Positions 56,570 to 64,000 of a stretch of DNA of 64,000 nt are shown piece after piece (positions within the stretch are counted from its first letter, which is position 1; every line of letters starts with the position of its first letter). The position numbers were made by a program, and so were the translations under genes. The notes below the pieces were generated by a model. That model saw only the letters and a program-made list of their open reading frames with translations. It did not search any database and had not been told where the DNA came from. The DNA lies in NCBI GenBank assembly GCA_017163975.1, contig JAFFSR010000239.1, positions 2,294,001 to 2,358,000 on the forward strand, in the 5' to 3' direction. This DNA is from Anastatus disparis (taxonomy: Eukaryota; Arthropoda; Insecta; Hymenoptera; Eupelmidae).

Positions 56570-57740
56570 GAAAAGTTTACGTGTCTCTAATAATAGTCGA
56601 AAATTTACGTGACTGAATTTCGTTTGAAAATGTTGCAGAATTACATCAATCTGAAGGATTTTGTAGTAACCGTAAATCAACGTAGTATTCAAGTAAATAT
56701 GGGTATGAATAAAACACTCGATATACAGCAATTCCATCCTCCTGAGTTCGAATCCTAATCTCGTTCAATTGAAACAAGTACCATTGTACGTTATATGTGC
56801 TTACTCTGTCGCTAATTAACATTGCAATGGTAGCATGGACAGGACAAAAAAAAGATTATGGAATTTTCCGATTTTAAAATGGTAAATATATTAAAATTCG
56901 AAAATAATATTGGTGTTAACAACTTTTCTTTATAATAAAACCATAAACTTAAGAAATCAATAAAAAATTAATAAAAAAAATATATTTTAGTAATTAAAAA
57001 TAATGAATTTAGATATGAAGATTGGTGAAACTTGTCTGAATTTAAATATTAAATTTTTTTATGCATTATTTTTAATTTTATTTTAACGAGACCGGGATTC
57101 GAACTCAGAACCTCGAGATTACGAATTCATCGCTCTATCATATCTATAAAAACATTATCATTCTATTTTAAAGTCAAACTTTTAATTTGAAATTTCTTTT
57201 CTTTAAAAAAAGATAATAATAATAATAATAATTGTAGCATCCAAAAATTTGTGAAAAAATTTGTGACTTTTTTTTAACAGTGAAAATAAATAAATTGTAA
57301 TAATTATAATAAATATGGAAAATATTTGCTCAACGAGTTTTAAAAAAATTTTTAATTGTAAATTAAAAATAAAAAATAAAAAATATTTAGAAATGGTAAA
57401 GTAGTTAGTTAGTTAGTTTAGTAGTCCTTGTATGTCAGACTTATTTTATATCATGAAATCTTACTCTCGTTTTTGAAATTATATAACTAAAAACCTCATC
57501 AATTCAACAATAAAAATTTTGGAGAAAAAGGGATTATTAAAAAAGAAAAAAATTATTTTTGCTCCGTTGATTCAGTGCCTTTTAATACTATATAATATAA
57601 AAAAGCATTTATATTTTTTATAAAATAATAACTTTTATAAAATAAAAGTAAAATTAATTGTGCTTTAGACAATAGGGTATGTCGTATATATAACAAAACA
57701 TTTTTTATGTAAAACATACATAAGTGATTATTATGCATGC
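56570..57740. other. AT-rich intergenic DNA with two SINE fragments
   Basis: A SINE head in plus orientation at about 56735-56835 (gttcgaatcc, then gtgcttactctgtcgctaat) and another in minus orientation at about 57085-57150 (B box gttcgaatcc on that strand). An (AAT)n tract lies at about 57210-57230. No gene seen. Confidence 0.5.
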
Positions 57741-57743
57741 ATA

Positions 57744-58202
57744 CACGGAGAAAAAATATCTGGAAAATAAACATGGATTTCAAATTTGTTTTTAAATAAA
57801 AATTTCTTTTATTATACTTTAATTTTTTTTTTATACTTTTACAATTTATTATTTTTCAATGATATTTTGTTAGGTAAATATTATTGTTTTATTTGCAACT
57901 ATTTTTTAATAAAATAGTATTCTTATTTTCGATATAATATAAAGAAACGATACTTTATTATACTAAAAAATTTTTATATCATAAAAATAAAAAAAAAAAC
58001 ACTACAAATCATTTAGTAAATTAATTATTTTGATGTATCGTGCTAACAGAAAAAAGTGTAAAATTATATTGTTGTATCATGCTTGTTAAAGCTTAAGGCT
58101 TTAAGTAAAAAAAACATGAAATATATGCTTGCCGTAATACATAAAAATTCTACATTCATGATTTTTTCTTTTTTAAATAAACACTACACTTTTTTCTCCG
58201 TG
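57744..58202. mobile_element. MITE with CACGGAGA ends, 459 bp
   Basis: cacggagaaaaaa at the left, ttttttctccgtg at the right, TA on both sides (57742-57743, 58203-58204). Ends are shared with 28456-28717. Short frames inside are not genes. Confidence 0.65.
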
Positions 58203-58390
58203 TATTATATAGACAACTTTATAATATCTTACTCTAAGTACAATTTATACTATGCCTTTATATTTAATTTATCTACGATCCGCCAAATACAGTGTATCTT
58301 CTGTACATATTAGATTTTTTTGTCTTTTTTTTTGATTTTTTTTACAGTAAACTGAAAATTGATTCTTGAAAATAAAAAATAATGTGATGA

Positions 58391-58396
58391 TTTATT
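58391..58396 (-). terminator. Polyadenylation signal of Paip1
   Basis: AATAAA on the minus strand about 90 nt after the Paip1 stop codon. Confidence 0.6.
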
Positions 58397-58482
58397 TCTC
58401 AACGGGTAAAACAAATGTCATTTAAATATTGGACAGTGTCAACTCTATGAAAAGCATTCAGTAAAACCTTCAACATCAATCT

Positions 58483-61338
58483 TTAGTGTTCATTAGAATT
58501 CCTCGTCTGTACATTCTTTTGGTTTGCTTTATTATTATTTTGAGAGAACTTTAAGAATTCTTCAAAAGCTTCTGCGATCATATCGTCTTCTTCATCATTT
58601 TCCCAAGGTTCTTGAGATCTACAAAAATATATTTTTATAAGTCCATAAAAAAAAATTTTTTAAACATAGTTGAAAAGAATAGAAATTTAAGTGTATTTCT
58701 AACATATTTTTGTTAATACATGCATAGAAAATGTCTTATTTTCATCAGTATTTATACACTAATGTGCAGAAATTTTAACTTACACCCACTTGTATGGAAA
58801 AATCAAGTTTCTACATTTGTGGAGTAACATTAATGTTTAGCGTACTAGTAAATGAACATGTATTTTCTATCCATAAAATAAACAGTGAAATGTATAATTT
58901 TCATGCATATATTAAAAGACTATAATATATAACACGTGCATTTTACATCTCGATGAAGTTTGCAATACTTTTGGAATAACTTGTTTTACATATAAGATTT
59001 GAATTTACTATTAAATTCGTCAGCCTTAATTTTAAGCACGTTTTAATTTAGTGTTAATATGAGTTAATAATATCTATACTAACCCTAGATCTCCTTCTGC
59101 TAAATCCTCAAGGAACCTTTTTTCTTCGTCTGTTATAACCTGGCCATCTGGACCATAAAGTATTGGTTCATCTGCTACTTGTGAACTCGAAGACTGTTTA
59201 TTTTCGTGCGCAGGAGCATGAGATGAAATAACTCCCCAGTTACCACTTCTTAACTCACTTACACTATTAACCATGCGGCCAACATGTGGATCTACTCTAC
59301 CTTCGATGACTAGATCGGATAATGTACGCATTACTTGTTCCATTTCAGCTCTATTTCCGCTATTACCTCTCTCCAAAGTATGGCCTGCCAACTAATATTA
59401 TTTTATTAATAATTAAACCAAATAATGTTATTTATCATAAAGAATACATTAATTTAAAAAAAAATATAATACCTTGAGAGCTTGACAAATATTTTTAGCA
59501 GAACTGGGGGCTGGATTTTGTAAAACAATATTTATTAACCGAATTAAAAGTTTCCCTAAATCTGAACCTGATGTAGATTCCATCTGTGTAACCAGTTCAG
59601 CTAAGAAAAATATCAATCCATGACACTTTTTCTCAACATCATCAGTGTGTTTTGTGATTTGGCGCCAAGTCTCGGCTTGTTCTTCAGTCTTCTGTTTACA
59701 CCTTTTTAAATTAAAAATTTAATTAATATTACTCACATTTTAGTTTGAAAAATTATGTAAATTTTATATGTACTAACTGGTTAAGTAATGTTTCTCTAAA
59801 AATGGAGGTGGGCCTATCGTTGGTTGATTGTAATGCTACAGTATCAAGATGAGTACAAAGTCTTGCACCGCTATATCGGAAATTTCCTTCGTTTATTGAC
59901 TAAAATAAAAATATTTATTATTGAAATAAAGTAACAAATGATTTCGTAAGAACTTTTTCTAAATTAAGCATAATTACCTGCTGAAGGATTAAATTAAAAA
60001 TTTCTTCACATTGACAAGGTTGATCAAGGAATGGATGAATAGTATCAACCAATGGTGACACTAAAGAATCGAATTTTCCAGGGTTCATTGTTAAGGTTCT
60101 CATGGCACTATCTAACTGCATTAAGCAGGTAGGGAGATCAACAGGTTGACTACCATCCTATAGAATCATGATTTTTATTATTATTATTATTCAAATACTA
60201 AATATTTAGTTCAATGTGAAAATATGTAAGGATTGCATAATTACTTTGATATTAATGTATACTTACCAAGTGTTTATCAGCATAATCACCAGATCCCCCA
60301 TCATATTGACCATAATCTTGAATAACAGGGTACTGTTGATTATACTGTTGATATGGCATACCATGATATCCCATATCGTTATACTGTTGCTGATGATATT
60401 GTTGAGAAAGTCCAGGTTGCTGCCAATTAACAGGGTGCTGCATCTGTTGCCTTTGAAGCATATGTTGTTGAACATTTTGAGCTTGTCTTGCTAAATGTAT
60501 ACGTTCCTGTGCAGAGGGCCTTCCTTGAGGCTGTAACGGCTAGAGTAATTTTTAAATTAAAAATTAAATTTATATCATAATTATTAAATTAATAAGTACT
60601 TAATGTACATACTGCAGTGTAAGCCTTAGGTACAAATTCAGCAGCGTCAGCAGATAGACAAGAATTTTTGACAATATCACTGACTCCTAAAATAATATAT
60701 TTTATTGTAGTCTTCTTATTATATGTAACACAAAAATTTAAGAGTAAAGATTTATCGTCTTTTTGAATTTTTTGAGATTTAAAATTTAAAAATTCAACAA
60801 AATATTACTACATTCATAACAAACAATATCAGGCATCTATATAAACAATAAAAGTATGTTCTGTGTTTTGTTATTATCTAATTTTCCTAATACATTTAGT
60901 AATTATATCAAATGCATAAATCAGAATCAAATAAATGGCTTTGGATGAAAACAAAAAGCACGTTTTTTTTCATCAAAACAAGTACTTTAAAATAGTAAAA
61001 TCGATTTATACTTTGAATTGAACAAATACTTTTAATGTAGGTAATGGAAAGAGAGAGTAAGAGAGAGAGAAAGAGAGCAAAAAAATCTGGATATATTATA
61101 AGACTCTTAAAATTGTTGAAGTAAACGTTATATATGAAAGTAACATAATGAAAAAAAAAAACGAATTTTGGCAAATTATGAGTAAAAAAATTTGGCAAAT
61201 ACCTTGGGCTGGATGAGGTCTACGTAAAGGTTCATGATCGGCGGCCCGGACACCGCGGCCGCGACCTCTGCTAGTCCAACGCTCGGCGTCTACGGCGTCA
61301 CCATTGCCGCTATTCTCAGCATTATTACCGTGCTCCAT
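58483..61338 (-). CDS. Paip1: Polyadenylate-binding protein-interacting protein 1
   Basis: Eight coding exons, all with GT/AG borders and matching phases: 61338-61203, 60686-60613, 60539-60267, 60157-59978, 59899-59778, 59701-59473, 59391-59084, 58618-58483. The product has 485 residues, close to the 479 of human PAIP1. An RG-rich N-terminus (RGRGRG) is followed by a PAM2 motif at about 55-68 (CLSADAAEFVPKAY), which binds the MLLE domain of PABP. Then come a Q/Y-rich linker (71-160) and a MIF4G domain from about 170 to 345 (LDSAMRTLTMNPGKFDSLVS; CTHLDTVALQ; WRQITKHTDD; GLIFFLAELVTQM; LLIRLINIVLQNP). A C-terminal acidic PAM1-like tail ends it (EPWENDEEDDMIAEAFEEFL). It is a cytoplasmic translation factor that links PABP to eIF4A/eIF3. 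The exon 5 donor is GTTAGT and the exon 7 donor GTTAGT, both non-consensus but plausible. Complete and apparently functional. Confidence 0.93.
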
Positions 61339-63223
61339 ATTGTATTAAGTTAACTTTTATCAGAATAAAATAAGTTCGAAGATGTAAATACGTAAGAGAG
61401 ACGTTGAGTATCTCTCTTTGTGTTTATATTTCTCGTATATGTATGTATACGCGATTTGTGAAAATTAGGTTAGGCGGCACCCAAGAACGACACTTCACGT
61501 TGATCCGTTTTTTAAAAAGAAAGCTTACACGTTGCACCCTCGACATAGGTCAGTTATTACTAATATGGAAATTTATAGTCTATCGGATAAAACAGAAAGC
61601 AAAGTGAATAATCTTAAGTTTATATTTATATATGTTTTTTAAAAATGTCAAACGATAAATAACACCCTGCTGGCTATAATACCAGAATCTCTGGTATATA
61701 TGTCTGCGACTCTCTCTCTCTCCAACATGCAATAGTTATATACCCATGCATTTACAAAATACGCATGTGTATGTTTGCGACTGCGTCGTTAAGGTCATTC
61801 GCCAATCCAGCCATGCGCATATATGTATTATCTCTCCTTTTAGGATTGCGTGTAATTTTTCTCCTCTATGCAGATATATTTATTATTCCTTTATTTTACA
61901 CACCTGCTTTGCTTTTGTTTTACCAAAATTTAACTTTATTCGTTCACTTTTTTAACAATATAATAAAGATTAATTATTTGCATTGATATTAATTTACTTT
62001 GTTTTTAATTATTTTACTTTTTCATTGAAATAAAAAAACTAATATCAATTTTAGGTAAATGATGTAATATGATAATAAATTTGACCAATATTTACATTAA
62101 AACATTAAATTTGTAAAAAGTTTGGTTTATATTATATTAAATAATTAATATTAAAAATATATACATTCGCTAATCAAGTAAGAACAATTTGTAAAAAAAT
62201 TTATTTCTCATATTCTATACTACTTAGAAAGTTTTTTTTATTACAAATTTAAAAAAATGTAATAATTTTTTTTATTTTATCGTTGGAAACTCTTTTCATT
62301 TTTATACCAATGTTATGCAATATGTATCTACTTTATATTTTTATTCGTTATCCTTAATCTAACTTATTAACTTTGTAATATTGTAATTACATTTATAAAT
62401 ATGGGTAACGGTACACACACCTATTGCGAGTGTTTAAAAACTAACGTAGTACTTGATCGATCGTAATGACGAGAAAACCAAAATTAATTTTTTAAATAAA
62501 TTACTATATTATAAAATTTATTAATTTTCTATTCAAAAATTTTTTTTTATTAGGAGTATTTTTAAATTTGATTAAAAAATATTATTTATTGAACTGTTTA
62601 TAAAAAAGAAATCATTTCTTTTTTTTCAGAACGAATGTCAAAAAAAAGGGTGGGTTACCGTGTTTAAAAATAAGCGGACTTTTTCAAACGCGATCTACAT
62701 TATCGATCAAGATTTTCGGAGCAGCCCATCTCAGTATAATACAAATATTCATTGACTCAGTGATGCTGCGTAATGTCGGAATTTCCCGACTTATACTACT
62801 GTCAGAATCACAGAGTTTTGTCAATTCAAGACTCGCTTGTCAGCGAATTTTGTTATTCAACAATGTTAACCGGAAAATTTTACTACTTTCCTGATTCTTG
62901 AAACGCCATACTGCGTTTCACTGGCAGCGAGGTTCGTAAAAAAAAACAACTAGCTTGAAACTATGTCAATGATTTTTTTTCTTTCCCTTTTAACATACAA
63001 TGGATGTACAAAAAAAAATTGATTTTTTTTATGACGTTCTCGTATCTCAAACACACCCACGCGTTTATTAAAAGAACTTAAAAATTCACAGCTTATACAT
63101 GGACAACTAAGGATAATGACTTGGAGAGGTCATAGAAAGGGAACTAAGTATCCCTTTGATACATCAATGATTCAGTGGTGATTGTTTTGTTATAGCCTGA
63201 TATAAAAAAATAAGGCCTAAAAT
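61339..63223. promoter_or_regulatory. Shared upstream region of Paip1 and mib2
   Basis: About 1.9 kb between two genes transcribed away from each other. It contains a (CT)n tract near 61708-61720. GC-richer stretches near 62660-62960 may hold the mib2 first exon and core promoter. No TATA box is clear on either side. Open frames at 61404-61607 and 61746-61986 show no recognisable protein. Confidence 0.4.
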
Positions 63224-64000
63224 ATGCTTGAAGTTGGCCTTAGAGTTGTCAGAGGAGGTGATTGGAAGTGGGCTGATCAGGATGGGGGTGAAGGACACGC
63301 AGGAACTGTTGTGGAAATTGGTAAACCCCCTAGTGCTGGTAACACAGCAACTAATAGTAATCATGCTGATAAAACACCTGACAAAACTGTCATTGTACAA
63401 TGGGACCATGGCTCTAGGAGCAACTATCGCATCGGATACCAGGATGCTTATGATTTGTTAGTTTTTGATAATGCAGCGGCTGGAGTTAAACATACAAATA
63501 TTATCTGTGATGGTTGTAAGACACATGGTATTATTGGTATACGGTGGAAATGTTCGCAGTGTTTTGATTATGACTTATGTACTCAGTGTTATATGTCTGA
63601 TGTACACGATTTAAATCATGCCTTTCAAAGATTTCTTACTTCAAATTCTGTAGGGTAAGGGACTATTATATGTAATATATAATGCATTAATTTTTTGTTA
63701 AATTATTTTTAAAATTATGATATTTTAAATTATTTTAATAATGTTTAGATATGATTTTTTTTTAATTTTTAGGATACCATTAACTACTAGAGAAAATTGT
63801 ACAAAGATTCAATTAAAGGGAATTTTTATTGGAGCTGTGGTTATTAGAGGTCCTGACTGGGAATGGGGAAATCAAGATGGTGGTAGAGGAAAAGTTGGGA
63901 ACGTTATTGATATACGTGGTTGGGACAATGAAAGTAGTAGATCAGTGGCTACTGTGACCTGGTCTTCTGGAAGTACTAATGTTTATCGTTTAGGTTATAA
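63224..64000 (+). CDS. mib2: E3 ubiquitin-protein ligase mind-bomb 2, 5' part
   Basis: Exons 63224-63654 and 63773-64000 (cut by the window end), phase-2 junction with donor GTAAGG and acceptor aatttttag. Residues about 4-80 are a MIB/HERC2 domain (GLRVVRGGDWKWADQDGGEG; VIVQWDHGSRSNYR). Residues about 88-135 are a ZZ zinc finger (CDGCKTH...RWKCSQC...YDLCTQCY...H...H). A second MIB/HERC2 domain follows from about 160 (GAVVIRGPDWEWGNQDGGRG; VIDIRGWDNESSRSVATVTW). The VIDIRGWD...RSVATVTW...TNVYR stretch favours mib2 over mib1. The family is an E3 ligase with ankyrin repeats and RING fingers further on, acting on Notch ligands and in muscle integrity in flies. The start ATG was chosen as the first in frame; an upstream noncoding exon is possible. 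Confidence 0.9.

Larger units (their letters stand above)
51165..56570. repeat. Segmental duplication, gene 4 copy (partner 26765-35178)
   Basis: Matches the gene 3 region throughout, without its later insertions but with its own foldbacks at 52171-52831 and 53142-53525. Confidence 0.85.

Noticed and set aside
60216..60494. Plus-strand frame of 92 residues opposite Paip1 exon 3
   Set aside because: Shadow of the Q/Y-rich Paip1 exon. It is rich in I and L only because of the repeated codons on the other strand.

Overview
The window is AT-rich insect nuclear DNA, most likely from a hymenopteran and plausibly a parasitoid wasp. This rests on short introns with GT/AG borders, a PRANC-type ankyrin gene of the kind described in Nasonia, many MITEs, tRNA-derived SINEs, a non-LTR retrotransposon, and two conserved animal genes at the right end. 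The organism is inferred, not proven.

Layout. From 1 to about 56.6 kb the sequence is a young, duplicated accessory region. It holds four intact genes for small secreted cysteine-rich proteins, all on the minus strand (5881-8850, 15987-17580, 27494-31927, 51913-54075). Each has a 5' UTR exon, a signal-peptide exon and one or two cysteine-rich exons resembling the EGF/DPY modules of Dumpy. A decayed fifth copy lies at 24.6-26.8 kb, and several promoter/5' UTR fragments sit without a gene. Between them, at 21190-22866 on the plus strand, is a single-exon ankyrin-repeat gene with a PRANC-like C-terminus and a clear TATA/initiator.

The region has been copied in blocks: 9.35-14.55 kb with 36.0-44.8 kb; 26.8-35.2 kb with 51.2-56.6 kb; 17.9-18.4 kb with 48.6-49.8 kb. 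Comparing copies gives natural empty sites. These show directly that many segments are mobile: TTAA-flanked MITEs, foldback elements, a 4.4-kb tnp2-like DNA transposon with arms of about 640 bp, and a family of GC-tipped hairpins with a shared base motif.

The right end (58.4-64 kb) is ordinary genome: Paip1 (minus, eight coding exons, complete, 485 residues) and the first two exons of mib2 (plus), arranged head to head.

The most notable observation is that the short terminal exon lying downstream of the small secreted-protein genes is homologous to the last coding exon of the neighbouring Paip1 gene. It has the same splice phase and shared S-x-E-P-W...E-E-D-D residues. This suggests the family arose by capture of the Paip1 3' end. 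All exon models were read by eye, without transcripts or database searches.
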